The notes under the pieces: generated by a model
Seen by the model: the letters and a program-made list of their open reading frames with translations, nothing else
Databases searched by the model: none
Told to the model about the DNA's origin: nothing
Made by a program: the position numbers and the translations under genes
Shown: piece after piece, positions 25,584 to 33,778 of the stretch
Layout of the letters: each line of letters opens with the position of its first letter
Numbering within the stretch: position 1 is the first letter of the stretch
Origin: Pseudomonadota bacterium
GTDB lineage: Bacteria > Pseudomonadota > Gammaproteobacteria > Burkholderiales > Rhodocyclaceae
Length of the DNA: 64,000 bases
Reading direction: 5' to 3'
Assembly (NCBI GenBank): GCA_018261895.1
Contig: JAGTRT010000001.1
Location: forward strand, 1 to 64,000

Positions 25584-27398
25584 TCAACCTAACTGGTATT
25601 CCGGGCGGCTCATGATGAGGTGCAGCGTCAGGCGCAGGGCGTCCTCGGCGTAGCTCACGGCGGCGGGCAGGTCGGCGCCGCCGAGTTCCTGTTCGAGGAA
25701 GCGGGCGAGGTCGGCGCGGCTGGCGTCGTCGAGCGGCACGGCGAGGAAGCGGCGTTCGAGGTAGCGCACGGCTTCCAGCGGCGTGCGGCAACCAGCGCGC
25801 AGGACCATGCCGGTGAGGTCGATGCGCGCCAGGGTGCGCGGGATCGGCTTGACGCGCTCGATGGCCATCTGCCAGCCACGGTAGCTGGCGTAGCGCGTGT
25901 TGAAGTCCTCGTCCTGATCGGTATTGCGGTTGGACATGGCCATCTGCTCCGGCGCGCTGTCCTTGCCGACCGGCAGGGTGGCGGTCGTGATGCTCATGCC
26001 GGCGCGGATGCGCTCATGCACGGCGCGGATTTCGGCGCCGGTGGCCATGGTCGGATAGCGGTCTTCGGGAATGAAGCCAATGTCCGGGAAGAGCAGGTCG
26101 AAGGCGAAATTGCCGCGCTGGAGCAGCAGGCCGGGCGTGATCCAGCTGCGGCCGCCGGCCCAGCCGGCGACGGTGGGCGGGTAGAGCAGGCGCTGGCCGA
26201 GGGCGCCGGTGCTTTCGTTGAAGTCCGGCACGCCGGGCACCTCGTGCAGGCCGAGCTTGCGATAGGTGGAGACGACGAGTTCGACCGGGCTCTTGATGTG
26301 CGTGCCGACGGCGTCGGACGAATAGAAGTCGCGCGACAGCAGCAGGGTTTCCATGAAGGGCGCGATCTCGTAGCGGTGCTGGCGCAGCAGCTCGCCAAGC
26401 TGGTGGCGCAGGGCCGGTTCCGGCTCGGTGCGGACGAAGAAGGCGTAGAGCTTGCCGGCGACGTACTCGGCAGTCACCGGCTGGGCGACGATGGTGGCGA
26501 TGACGTCTTCGCCGGTCAGGCGCCCGGTGCGGCCGAGCACAGTCTTCTCGCCGTCGTCGTGTTTGGCCGGGTCGAACTTGAAGCGCAGGTCGTCGAAATT
26601 CCAGCCGGTGAAGGCGCGCGCCGCCTCGCGGATGTCCTGCTCGCTGTAGTTGCCGACGCCCATGGAGAAGAGCTCCATGATCTCGCGAGCGAAGTTCTCA
26701 TTGGGCGCGCCCTTGACGTTGATGCCGGCGTCGAGGAAAGCGAGCATGGCCGGGTCCTGCGCCACCTTGAGCAGCAAGGTCTGGAAATTCCCGCGCCCCT
26801 CACGCTGGAAGAGTTCCAGCTGCTTGAGCATCTTGCGGTAGTCGCGCACCTTGTCCTCGGTCGTCGCGAAGTAGCCGTGCCAGAAGAGCGCCATCTTTTC
26901 CTCGAAGGGGCGCGGCGTGGCGAGCATGCGCTGCGCCCACCAGTAATTGACGCGGTGCGTCTCCAGGCGGCTCGCGCGCAGCCAGTAGAAAAACTGGTTG
27001 GTCACCGGCTGCAGGCGGCGGTTGCCGCCCGGCTTGACCTTGACGCCGATGGCTTCGCCGTGCGCCTTGGCCAGATCGGTAGTGGCCGGCCGGCTGGGCG
27101 GGAAGGCCGCGAACCCGGGCTGGAAGGCGCCGGACTCCTCGAAGGCCGGCAATGCCGCCTTCGACGCGCCCTCGAAATAGACGAGCCGCCGCACGGCCTG
27201 GCGCGGCGTCACGCGCGCCAGCTGGTCGATTTCGTCAGGCGTGCCGCCGAATCCGGCGCGTTCGAGCAGATGCGCGGCCTTGTCGCGGTTCCATTCACCG
27301 GCCGGCAGGGGGTCGAACGCGGCGGCGAGTGCGGCGCCGGCAGCAAGGACAAGGGCACCGGCCAGCAAGGTCTGGCGGGCCCGGCAGATGAGTTTCAT
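25584..27398 (-). CDS. DUF1800 family protein, exported
   Basis: 604 residues from ATG 27398, which gives a signal peptide (RQTLLAGALVLAAGAALAAAF). Family marks: WNRDKAAHLLERAGFGGTPDEI, WWAQRMLATPRPFEEKMALFWHGYFATTEDKVRD, the NENFAREIMELFSMGVGNYSEQDIREAARAFTGW block, and SRDFYSSDAVGTHIKSPVELVVSTYRKLG. Partner gene of the DUF1501 protein downstream. The protein is about the usual family length. No catalytic residues are established. The start upstream of 27398 was rejected because it lacks a signal peptide and runs into intergenic sequence. Confidence 0.92.
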   Translation of the reverse strand: MKLICRARQTLLAGALVLAAGAALAAAFDPLPAGEWNRDKAAHLLERAGFGGTPDEIDQLARVTPRQAVRRLVYFEGASKAALPAFEESGAFQPGFAAFPPSRPATTDLAKAHGEAIGVKVKPGGNRRLQPVTNQFFYWLRASRLETHRVNYWWAQRMLATPRPFEEKMALFWHGYFATTEDKVRDYRKMLKQLELFQREGRGNFQTLLLKVAQDPAMLAFLDAGINVKGAPNENFAREIMELFSMGVGNYSEQDIREAARAFTGWNFDDLRFKFDPAKHDDGEKTVLGRTGRLTGEDVIATIVAQPVTAEYVAGKLYAFFVRTEPEPALRHQLGELLRQHRYEIAPFMETLLLSRDFYSSDAVGTHIKSPVELVVSTYRKLGLHEVPGVPDFNESTGALGQRLLYPPTVAGWAGGRSWITPGLLLQRGNFAFDLLFPDIGFIPEDRYPTMATGAEIRAVHERIRAGMSITTATLPVGKDSAPEQMAMSNRNTDQDEDFNTRYASYRGWQMAIERVKPIPRTLARIDLTGMVLRAGCRTPLEAVRYLERRFLAVPLDDASRADLARFLEQELGGADLPAAVSYAEDALRLTLHLIMSRPEYQLG

Positions 27399-27493
27399 GA
27401 GCGTTTCTCTCGAACGAGGCAGGGTTGCCGACGATTGTCCGCAACGCGAAAGCGCACCGCATCGGGAAAATCCGGGACATCGGCTCATGAAAA

Positions 27494-27721
27494 TCATGAC
27501 ATCCGGCGGCGGGATTTCGATTTTGGGCGTTTTTTCCGGTTGACCGTGAGATTCCGAAAAGCCGTTGCGCGTATTGCTTGGGAGAGGCTGACGTTGGTCA
27601 ACTGTCTCGGTTCGGCAAATAGCGTTCTCTCAACATAACGTTCCAAAGCGTACATCGGCTCTGTCCGTCTGAGCGCTGATTGATAAGGGGAGTCCCATGG
27701 GATAATCTCAATGTCATTCAT
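27494..27721 (-). CDS. Possible small hypothetical protein ending in the 33-nt repeat
   Basis: 75-codon frame (MNDIEIIPWDSPYQSALRRT at the N terminus) with AAGGCG before the ATG. Its last 18 residues are encoded by the repeat copy (LTVNRKKRPKSKS) and a basic tail. The first 55 residues have plausible protein composition, but I recognise no family. It may be a real short gene whose 3' end was reached by the repeat, or a chance frame. The whole gap 27399-27804 otherwise holds only the repeat. Confidence 0.3.
   Translation of the reverse strand: MNDIEIIPWDSPYQSALRRTEPMYALERYVERTLFAEPRQLTNVSLSQAIRATAFRNLTVNRKKRPKSKSRRRMS
27515..27547 (-). repeat. 33-nt interspersed repeat, copy 5 (intergenic)
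   Basis: Matches copies 4 and 6 at all but one or two positions (TTTCGATTTTGGGCGT then TTTTCCGGTTGACCGT). It sits 117 nt upstream of the DUF1800 start, with the ACGGTCAAC strand co-directional with that gene. Confidence 0.85.
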
Positions 27722-27804
27722 CGCCTTGCCGGCGATTCAATCGCGTCCGTACTATTTCCAATAACTTGGAAGTTTCTGCTCGAAAATAAATGTAAGAGGA
27801 CTGA

Positions 27805-28302
27805 ATGAGTGCTATCGAAAAGTGGGCGGATCGGGTCTATGGCGAGACCGACTTTGGCCGGAATATAGCAACCAGTCTCTCCGGTCTACTGGGCCTTGGC
27901 GTGTACCTGTACTTTGGTGACTGGGTCATTGCAGCGTTCGCCGCAATCATCTTCTTTCCTGTCGCGCGTATCACGGCAAGTGCCATACATCTCAGGCTTT
28001 CTCGCAATGCATTGCTTCGAGCAAAGCAATGCGATGCATTGCGCACTTTCGACTCTCTGAGCGAGGAAGAAAGGGCTGTCGTGTCCGAGTTCGCAAATGC
28101 TGGCGGCTGCGTTCTAACCTGGAGCCAAATGAATAATTGTTGCGTTTCTGCCTCCGCCATAGAGTCACTTATTCAACGGGACCTATTGTCCACGTCAATG
28201 ACAGCCGACGGAATGCGAGAGACGTTCGTGCTTGAGCCAGCCATCTTCGATGCGGGTGTCAGTCATGCCAAATCTCACGCAGGCCGCTTGGTTCCACGTT
28301 AA
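27805..28302 (+). CDS. Membrane protein with winged-helix-like tail (SieB-like, tentative)
   Basis: 165 residues. Hydrophobic segment at about 22-58 (SLSGLLGLGVYLYFGDWVIAAFAAIIFFPVARI) likely crosses the membrane twice. The cytoplasmic part LRTFDSLSEEERAVVSEFANAGG...AIESLIQRDLLS has the pattern seen in superinfection-exclusion SieB-family proteins (l-eE-r-i-reF, then V-sLi-rgll). AT-rich relative to the flanks. This is a weak resemblance by eye; if correct it would be a phage-exclusion gene. An alternative is a generic small membrane protein. Confidence 0.45.
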   Translation: MSAIEKWADRVYGETDFGRNIATSLSGLLGLGVYLYFGDWVIAAFAAIIFFPVARITASAIHLRLSRNALLRAKQCDALRTFDSLSEEERAVVSEFANAGGCVLTWSQMNNCCVSASAIESLIQRDLLSTSMTADGMRETFVLEPAIFDAGVSHAKSHAGRLVPR

Positions 28303-28309
28303 CGCTCAC

Positions 28310-28651
28310 ATGTTGAATCGACTAATAAGCTTTATTTTCTGCCTTATGACCTTCACTGCGTTTGCGCAATCGCCGCCTGTGGCACGTGTCAGTGCGCTGG
28401 CGGACGGGAAACTCCTGCTCAACGGCAGTCTTGCTGATTTGCCAGTCATTGAAGCTGAGTTCCAACGAATTAAGAAATCGCAAGGTGCCATCTGGTACTA
28501 CCGCGAAAATCCCCAAGCAGAGCCGCCGCCCCAAGCAATGGCAGTCATCAAGCTAGTTATCCAATATGGCCTTCCAGTCAGCATGTCGAGCAAATCCGAT
28601 TTCTCAGACTACATAGACGGCAATGGTCGCTCCCTACCGCGCAAGCCCTAG
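28310..28651 (+). CDS. Small exported protein, ExbD/TolR-fold-like, unknown
   Basis: 113 residues from ATG 28310, giving signal peptide NRLISFIFCLMTFTAFAQ. The mature part VARVSALADGKLLLNGSLADLPVIEAEFQRIKKSQGAIWYYREN has the strand-helix-strand layout of ExbD/TolR periplasmic domains (DGKLLLNG then a helix), but the N-terminal anchor is cleavable here. AT-rich and foreign-looking like its neighbour. The following 286 bp to 28937 hold no gene that I can support. Confidence 0.45.
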   Translation: MLNRLISFIFCLMTFTAFAQSPPVARVSALADGKLLLNGSLADLPVIEAEFQRIKKSQGAIWYYRENPQAEPPPQAMAVIKLVIQYGLPVSMSSKSDFSDYIDGNGRSLPRKP

Positions 28652-28937
28652 CATCGGCGCGGCCTTCCGCCACTGGTACCTCCCGCAAGTGAGCCGCCTC
28701 TTACCTAAACCGTTCCTGAGCGTCCGCTTTTCAAAGCTAGCGACGACAGCAAATGGCACGAAGTCGCCGGTCCGACTGTCAAAATTAACTGCTTAAGTCG
28801 GCGCCATTTCTCACCCGGAATCGCCTGCTTCTAAACCAAGGTTTAGAGGCGAAACACAGGAGGCATTCGCGGTAATAATGGCACAACCGGAATCACCGAT
28901 TTCCGGCCTTTATTCCAACTCAAAAAAAGGAGACATC

Positions 28938-29336
28938 ATGGAATTCGAAGGCGGTTGTTATTGCGGCGGCGTGCGTTACCGGGCGGAAGGCAAGCCTATT
29001 CTCGAGGGGCAGTGCCATTGCCGGCAGTGCCAGTACATCACCGGCGGCGAGCCGAATACCTTCATCGCCATCCCGGCCAGCGGCTTTGCCTACACCCGGG
29101 GCAACCCGTCGTCCTTTACGCGGACCGACGTGCCCAATGCCGTGACGCGGCGTTTCTGCCCGACCTGCGGCACGGCCATCGGCACCGAGATTCCCGGCGG
29201 GCTGATGGCGATCAAGGTCGGCACCATGGACGATCCGACGTTGTTCGATCCCAAGGTCGCCATTTTTATGGTCGACAAGCAACCTTTCCACATGGTCCCC
29301 GAAGGGCTGGCCTGCTTCGAGCGCATGCCGGGGTAG
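28938..29336 (+). CDS. GFA-family zinc protein (CENP-V/GFA domain)
   Basis: 132 residues. Zinc-ligand cysteines appear in the standard order: CYCGGVRY at the N terminus, CHCRQCQ about residue 30, and CPTCGT near 75. The family is named for glutathione-dependent formaldehyde-activating enzyme; many members have no proven activity. The ATG at 28938 follows AAAAAAGGAGA, a strong ribosome site, and starts exactly at the domain. Convergent with the LON-N gene. Back to high GC here. Confidence 0.92.
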   Translation: MEFEGGCYCGGVRYRAEGKPILEGQCHCRQCQYITGGEPNTFIAIPASGFAYTRGNPSSFTRTDVPNAVTRRFCPTCGTAIGTEIPGGLMAIKVGTMDDPTLFDPKVAIFMVDKQPFHMVPEGLACFERMPG

Positions 29337-29375
29337 GGCGGATTTCCCCCGGCGGCGAGCCGGGGGCGGTGGCGT

Positions 29376-30008
29376 TCAGCCGAGCAGCTTGCGTTGGTCG
29401 AGATACTTTTCGAGGATTTCGAGGCGGGCCAGCGGGTCGTCGAGTTCGAGCAGTTTCTGCTTGGCCAGGTTCTGGATGGGCAGGACTTCGGTGACGCGAT
29501 AGCCGACCCATTCGGCGTCGTCGAAACGGTGCGGCTCGGGCAGGCGTTCCTTGCCGAGGTCGGCGGCGATGCGGCGGAGCAGCGGCAACAGGCGCTGGCG
29601 TTCGGGTGGCATCGGCGTCGGGCCGGGTTCGGCCAGCAGTTCGACCTTGGCTTCGATGAGATTGCCGGCGCCGACGCTGCTCTCGATGATGCGGAAGCGA
29701 CGTCCGCCACGGGCGGTGATCATCAGGATGCCGAGCTGTTCCATCTCCCAGTCGCCGATGCTGGCTAGCGTGCCGACGGCGTGCGGCACGGCGCCTTCGC
29801 CGACTTCGCGGCCCTTGTCGATGAGGCAGATGCCGAAGGGCGTGTTGTCCTTGAGGCAGGCGGCGGCCATGTCGAGGTAGCGCTGCTCGAAGATCTTGAG
29901 CGGCTGCAGGCCGCCCGGGAAGAGCACGGTGTTGAGCGGGAAAAGCGGAATGTGCAGCGTTTCGACGGCTGTGCCGTCGGGCGAACGGGTGAAGTCGAAC
30001 CAGCCCAT
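29376..30008 (-). CDS. LON N-terminal substrate-binding domain protein
   Basis: 210 residues made up of a LON-N (PUA-like) domain: LHIPLFPLNTVLFPGGLQPLKIFEQRYLDM, GICLIDKGREVG, VGTLASIGDWE, and ARGGRRFRI. There is no AAA+ or protease domain, so it cannot be a Lon protease; stand-alone LON-N proteins have been tied to protein-quality control but without a clear reaction. The gene starts one nucleotide after the end of ubiX and is probably co-transcribed with it. Confidence 0.9.
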   Translation of the reverse strand: MGWFDFTRSPDGTAVETLHIPLFPLNTVLFPGGLQPLKIFEQRYLDMAAACLKDNTPFGICLIDKGREVGEGAVPHAVGTLASIGDWEMEQLGILMITARGGRRFRIIESSVGAGNLIEAKVELLAEPGPTPMPPERQRLLPLLRRIAADLGKERLPEPHRFDDAEWVGYRVTEVLPIQNLAKQKLLELDDPLARLEILEKYLDQRKLLG

Positions 30009-30009
30009 C

Positions 30010-30621
30010 TCAGCGATCCTCGCCCCAGCGTTGCATCAGCGTGTGCGGCACAGCGAGCTGGTCGAGCACGCGGGCCACGACGAAATCGACGATGTCCTCG
30101 ACGCTTTGCGGGCGATGGTAGAAGCCCGGGCTGGGCGGCAGGATGACGACGCCGGCGCGGGAGAGGCGCAGCATGTTCTCGAGGTGGATGGCGGAGAACG
30201 GCGTTTCGCGCGGCACCAGCACCAGCTTGCGGCCTTCCTTGATGACCACGTCGGCGGCGCGTTCGATGAGGTTGTCGGCCAGCCCCTGGGCGATGGCGGC
30301 CAACGTGCCCATGCTGCACGGGCAGACGACCATGGCGTCCGGCGGGTTGGAACCGGAGGCGACCGGGGCGAACCATTCCTCGCGACCGTACACGGCGAGG
30401 TTGTCCGGCGTGGCGGCGGGCAGGCGGGCGAGCAGGGCGGCCTTGGCATCGCTCGGGCGCGACGGCAGGTCGAAGTCGAGCTCCTGCCGGGCGACAACCT
30501 GCGAAGCCTGCGAGTAGAGCAGCTGCACCTTGCAACCGGATTCGAGCAGGCATTCGAGCAGGCGCAGCCCATAGGGCATGCCAGAGGCACCGGTGACCGC
30601 GAGGCAAATCGTTTTAGACAT
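30010..30621 (-). CDS. ubiX: Flavin prenyltransferase UbiX
   Basis: 203 residues. UbiX makes prenylated FMN, the cofactor of UbiD decarboxylases, used in ubiquinone synthesis and in aromatic acid metabolism. Signs: AVTGASGMPYGLRLLECL for FMN binding, VVCPCSMGTLAAIAQGLADNLIERAADVVIKEGRKLVLVPRETPFSAIHLENMLRLSRAGVVILPPSPGFYHRP. It overlaps the Gx transporter gene by 8 nt and precedes the LON-N gene. No ubiD is in the window. Confidence 0.95.
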   Translation of the reverse strand: MSKTICLAVTGASGMPYGLRLLECLLESGCKVQLLYSQASQVVARQELDFDLPSRPSDAKAALLARLPAATPDNLAVYGREEWFAPVASGSNPPDAMVVCPCSMGTLAAIAQGLADNLIERAADVVIKEGRKLVLVPRETPFSAIHLENMLRLSRAGVVILPPSPGFYHRPQSVEDIVDFVVARVLDQLAVPHTLMQRWGEDR

Positions 30622-31150
30622 TGGATGATTCCAAAGGCGCAGGTTCAGCCAGCAGTTTAGCCGCGATCAGGCCGTTGATGGTGCCGAAAACCAGTGCCGC
30701 GGCGGCGAAAACCGGGGTGAGCAAAAATACGCCGTCGTGCGGAATGAGCCAGGCGCGGGCGAGTAGCAACTGGCCGCCGATGTGGGCGAAGGCGGCGAGG
30801 ATGGACAGGCTGACCGGGCCGAACCAGCGCGCCGGCAGATGGCGGGCGAGGCCGAGGGTGAGCAGGCTGAGCGTCGTCCCGGTGAGCGACAGGAAGAAGC
30901 CGGGGGCGAGGAAGTAGCCGAGCAGCAGGCTGCCGGCCAAAACCCGCAGGGCGCTGACCCAGACCGCCGTGCCCCAGCCGTAGCGCGCCAGCACGACGAG
31001 CGTGACGATGTTGGCCAGCCCCGGCTTGACGCCGGGCAGCGGCGACGGGATGGCAGCATCGACCAGCGACAGCCCGACGGCCGCCGTGGCCAGCCAGGCG
31101 ACGCGGCGGTCCTCGTCGGTAACGGATAATTCAATAACTGATGGAGTCAT
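30614..31150 (-). CDS. Gx transporter family membrane protein (ECF S-like)
   Basis: 178 residues, five or so hydrophobic helices (VAWLATAAVGLSLVDAAIPS, ANIVTLVVLARYGWGTAVWVSALRVLAGSLLLGYFLAPG, LSLTGTTLSLLTLGLARHL, LSILAAFAHIGGQLLLARAWL, LLTPVFAAAALVFGTINGLIAAKLL). The PGVKPGLANI motif is the hallmark of the Gx/heptaprenyl-diphosphate-synthase-I-like family, thought to be substrate-binding membrane components. It overlaps both the NusG-II gene upstream (20 nt) and ubiX downstream. Confidence 0.85.
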   Translation of the reverse strand: MTPSVIELSVTDEDRRVAWLATAAVGLSLVDAAIPSPLPGVKPGLANIVTLVVLARYGWGTAVWVSALRVLAGSLLLGYFLAPGFFLSLTGTTLSLLTLGLARHLPARWFGPVSLSILAAFAHIGGQLLLARAWLIPHDGVFLLTPVFAAAALVFGTINGLIAAKLLAEPAPLESSNV

Positions 31151-31505
31151 AGACCTTGGTCCGCCCGGCGATCTGGACGCTGACGCGATTCGGGGCGCAG
31201 ATGGCGATTTCGCCGGGGCGCATGAGCCAGCCCTGCTTGACGCAATACTGGCGCGGGCTGGGGTCGGAGACGACGCGGGCGCGACCCGGTTCGACGGCGA
31301 TCAGCGTGGTGCCGAGCGGTCCGGCGACTTCGAACTGCTTGCGCGCCTTGAGGTCGACTTCGGCGAAGACCTTGCCTTCCTGGCGGATGATGGCGCGGTC
31401 AGCCAGGCCGCCTTGCCAGAACACCGGGATGCTGCTGCCGACCGCCACCGCGCCGATCAGCAGGATCAGCCAGTCGCCCGGCCGGAGCAGCGCCAGCCAG
31501 TTCAT
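31131..31505 (-). CDS. NusG domain II-containing membrane-anchored protein
   Basis: 124 residues: N-terminal transmembrane anchor (LRPGDWLILLIGAVAVGSSIPVFWQ) and a small extracytoplasmic beta domain of NusG-II type (QYCVKQGWLMRPGEIAICAPNRVSVQI). In many bacteria this family sits beside Gx transporter genes, as here, in loci for flavin-linked or Rnf-related functions; apbE and rnf genes are absent from this window. Start ATG 31505. Confidence 0.85.
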   Translation of the reverse strand: MNWLALLRPGDWLILLIGAVAVGSSIPVFWQGGLADRAIIRQEGKVFAEVDLKARKQFEVAGPLGTTLIAVEPGRARVVSDPSPRQYCVKQGWLMRPGEIAICAPNRVSVQIAGRTKVYDSISY

Positions 31506-31533
31506 GCGCGGGCCGGCGGGCGGCCGACGGACA

Positions 31534-31566
31534 TTTCGATTTTGGGCATTTTTTCCGGTTGACCGT
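31534..31566 (-). repeat. 33-nt interspersed repeat, copy 6 (intergenic)
   Basis: Identical to copy 4 over all 33 positions. Fills the 75-bp gap between the NusG-II gene and rapZ, both on minus, and leaves little room for any other element there. Confidence 0.85.
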
Positions 31567-31580
31567 CAAAGCTGCCCGGA

Positions 31581-32426
31581 TCAGGTCCCGGCTTGCGTGC
31601 GATGGCGTACCAGCACCCGGGCCCGCGCCGCGAATTCCCTGGCCAGCCATTCGGCGATGTAAACCGAGCGATGCTGGCCGCCCGTGCAGCCGATGGCGAC
31701 CGTCAGGTAATTGCGGTTGTCGCGGATGTAGGCCGGCAGCCAGGTGGCGACGAAACGGCAGATGTCGTCGCGCATGTGCCGCACCTCCTCCTCGGCTTCG
31801 AGGAAATCGATGACTGGCTGGTCCTTGCCAGTCAGCGCCCGCAGGTCGGGGTCGTAGTGCGGATTGGGCAGGCAGCGCACGTCGAAGACGAGGTCGGCAT
31901 CGAGCGGAATGCCGTGCTTGAAGCCGAAGGACTGGAACATCAGCGTCAGGCCCTGGCCCGGTTCGGCCTCGATGAACTGGCGCACCCATTCGCGCAGGCC
32001 GGCGGCCTTCATGCCGCTGGTGTCGATGCGATGGCCAAGTTGCGAAATGGGGTCGAGCAGGGCGCGTTCGGCGCGGATGGCCTCGACCAGGGTCTGGTCG
32101 TTGGCGGCCAGCGGGTGGCGCCGCCGCGATTCGGAATAGCGCTTGAGCAGCGTTTCCTCGTTCGCATCGAGGAACAGGAAGGTTGGATCGATGGTGGCCG
32201 ATTTGAGTTTTTCCAGTTTTTCCGGGAGCAGGTCGATGCCGCCGCCCGAGCGGGCATCGATGGCAATGGCGACTTTCTGGATGCCCTCGGCCCACAGCAT
32301 GTGAACCAGCACCGTCAGCATGGCGACCGGCAGGTTGTCGACGCAGTAATAACCGGCGTCTTCCAGCAGGTTGAGGGCCACGGACTTTCCGGAGCCGGAC
32401 ATGCCGCTAATCAGAATGAGTTTCAT
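31581..32426 (-). CDS. rapZ: RNase adapter protein RapZ
   Basis: 281 residues. Walker A GMSGSGKS at 8-15, then [77 protein letters not shown] and [18 protein letters not shown], all classic RapZ. In E. coli RapZ binds small RNA GlmZ and controls amino-sugar synthesis; in betaproteobacteria the gene is often near hpr/PTS genes, none of which is visible here. The ATG at 32426 was preferred to a GTG two codons upstream. Confidence 0.95.
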   Translation of the reverse strand: MKLILISGMSGSGKSVALNLLEDAGYYCVDNLPVAMLTVLVHMLWAEGIQKVAIAIDARSGGGIDLLPEKLEKLKSATIDPTFLFLDANEETLLKRYSESRRRHPLAANDQTLVEAIRAERALLDPISQLGHRIDTSGMKAAGLREWVRQFIEAEPGQGLTLMFQSFGFKHGIPLDADLVFDVRCLPNPHYDPDLRALTGKDQPVIDFLEAEEEVRHMRDDICRFVATWLPAYIRDNRNYLTVAIGCTGGQHRSVYIAEWLAREFAARARVLVRHRTQAGT

Positions 32427-32532
32427 GGGCACAGAGCATAATCAAGGCGGCGCCTCGTATCAACCCGCGGCATAATATAAAGCCGGCATTCGCTTGCAGC
32501 TTGCCTGGCGAACAGAAAAACAGGAGATCAAC

Positions 32533-33717
32533 ATGCCCCCGACCATTCCCCTCCTCGATCTGCCCTTCATCGCGGAGCTGACCGCGCTGCGCCGCGACAT
32601 CCACGCCCACCCCGAGCTCGCCTTCAACGAGAACCGTACGGCCGACATCGTTGCGCGCGAACTCGAACGCTACGGGCTGGAAGTCCATCGCGGCATCGCC
32701 AAAACCGGCGTCGTCGGCGTCCTGCGCGCCGGCACGTCGCAAAAAATGGCCGGCCTGCGCGCCGACATGGATGCGCTGCCGCTCGCCGAACTCAACGAGT
32801 TCCCGCACCACTCCCGGCACGCCGGGAAAATGCACGCCTGCGGCCATGACGGCCATACCGCCATGCTCCTCGGCGCGGCGCGCTACCTCGCCCTGCACCC
32901 CAATTTTGACGGTGTCGCCGTCTTCATCTTCCAGCCGGCCGAGGAATCGGAAGGCGGCGCCGCGGTCATGATCGAGGACGGCCTGTTCGCGCGCTTCCCG
33001 GTCGAAGCCGTGTTCGGCCTGCACAACTGGCCGGGCATCCCGGTCGGCGAAATGGCCGTCATGCCGGGGCCGGTCATGGCCGGCACCTGCGCCTTCGAGA
33101 TCACCGTGCGCGGCCACGGCTGCCACGCCGCCATGCCCAATCAGGGCATCGACTCAATCGTCGCCGGGGCGCAACTCGTGCAGGCGCTGCAGACCGTGGT
33201 CAGCCGCAACCTGCACCCTTGCGAATCGGCCGTCGTCAGCGTCACGCAATTCCACGGCGGCGAAGCCTGGAACATCATTCCCGAGGAAGTCGTCCTGCGC
33301 GGCACCATCCGCAGCTTCAAGCCTGAGGTCCAGGAAACCGTCGAGCGCGCCATCGAGCGCCTGTGCAGCGGCGTGGCCGCAGCCAACGGCGCGCAGATCA
33401 GCGTCCAGTTCGACCACCGCTACCCGCCGACGGTGAATAGCGTCAACGAAGCGAAGTTCTGCCAGGAAGTCGCCGCCGAGGTCTTCAAGCCGGAACGCGT
33501 GCTCACCGACATCCTGCCTTCGATGGGCGCCGAGGACTTCGCCTACATGCTGCGCGAGAAGCCCGGCTGCTACGTCTGGCTCGGCAACGGCCCGGGTACC
33601 GGCGGCTGCACGCTGCACAACCCGCACTACGACTTCAACGACGAACTGCTGACCCTGGGCGCCAGCTACTGGGTGCGCCTCGTTCAGCGCTACCTGCCGG
33701 CCAATCCGGCAGCCTGA
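32533..33717 (+). CDS. M20 family amidohydrolase (hippurate hydrolase-like)
   Basis: 394 residues. Metal-site motifs: LRADMDALPLAE, HACGHDGHTAMLLGAARYL, PAEESEGGA, and FGLHNWPGIPVG. The bacterial exopeptidase dimerisation domain sits in the middle (FEITVRGHGCHAAMPNQGIDSI). Substrate is probably an N-acyl amino acid. The ATG at 32533 is set by AGGAGAT 5-10 nt before it. Divergent from rapZ and followed by a strong terminator. Confidence 0.93.
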   Translation: MPPTIPLLDLPFIAELTALRRDIHAHPELAFNENRTADIVARELERYGLEVHRGIAKTGVVGVLRAGTSQKMAGLRADMDALPLAELNEFPHHSRHAGKMHACGHDGHTAMLLGAARYLALHPNFDGVAVFIFQPAEESEGGAAVMIEDGLFARFPVEAVFGLHNWPGIPVGEMAVMPGPVMAGTCAFEITVRGHGCHAAMPNQGIDSIVAGAQLVQALQTVVSRNLHPCESAVVSVTQFHGGEAWNIIPEEVVLRGTIRSFKPEVQETVERAIERLCSGVAAANGAQISVQFDHRYPPTVNSVNEAKFCQEVAAEVFKPERVLTDILPSMGAEDFAYMLREKPGCYVWLGNGPGTGGCTLHNPHYDFNDELLTLGASYWVRLVQRYLPANPAA

Positions 33718-33732
33718 TTGGCCCCTCGGGCG

Positions 33733-33761
33733 AAAAAAAGCGGCGTCGGACGCCGCTTTTT
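33733..33761. terminator. Bidirectional rho-independent terminator
   Basis: AAAAAGCGGCGTC / GACGCCGCTTTTT with one-base centre; A-run and T-run on the two sides. It separates convergent M20 amidohydrolase and chemoreceptor genes. Confidence 0.9.
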
Positions 33762-33778
33762 GAGGTTGTGCCCGGCGC

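Noticed and set aside
25620-27638. 672-codon plus-strand frame opposite DUF1800
   Set aside because: GC-driven antisense shadow; DUF1800 shows the full family pattern and signal peptide.
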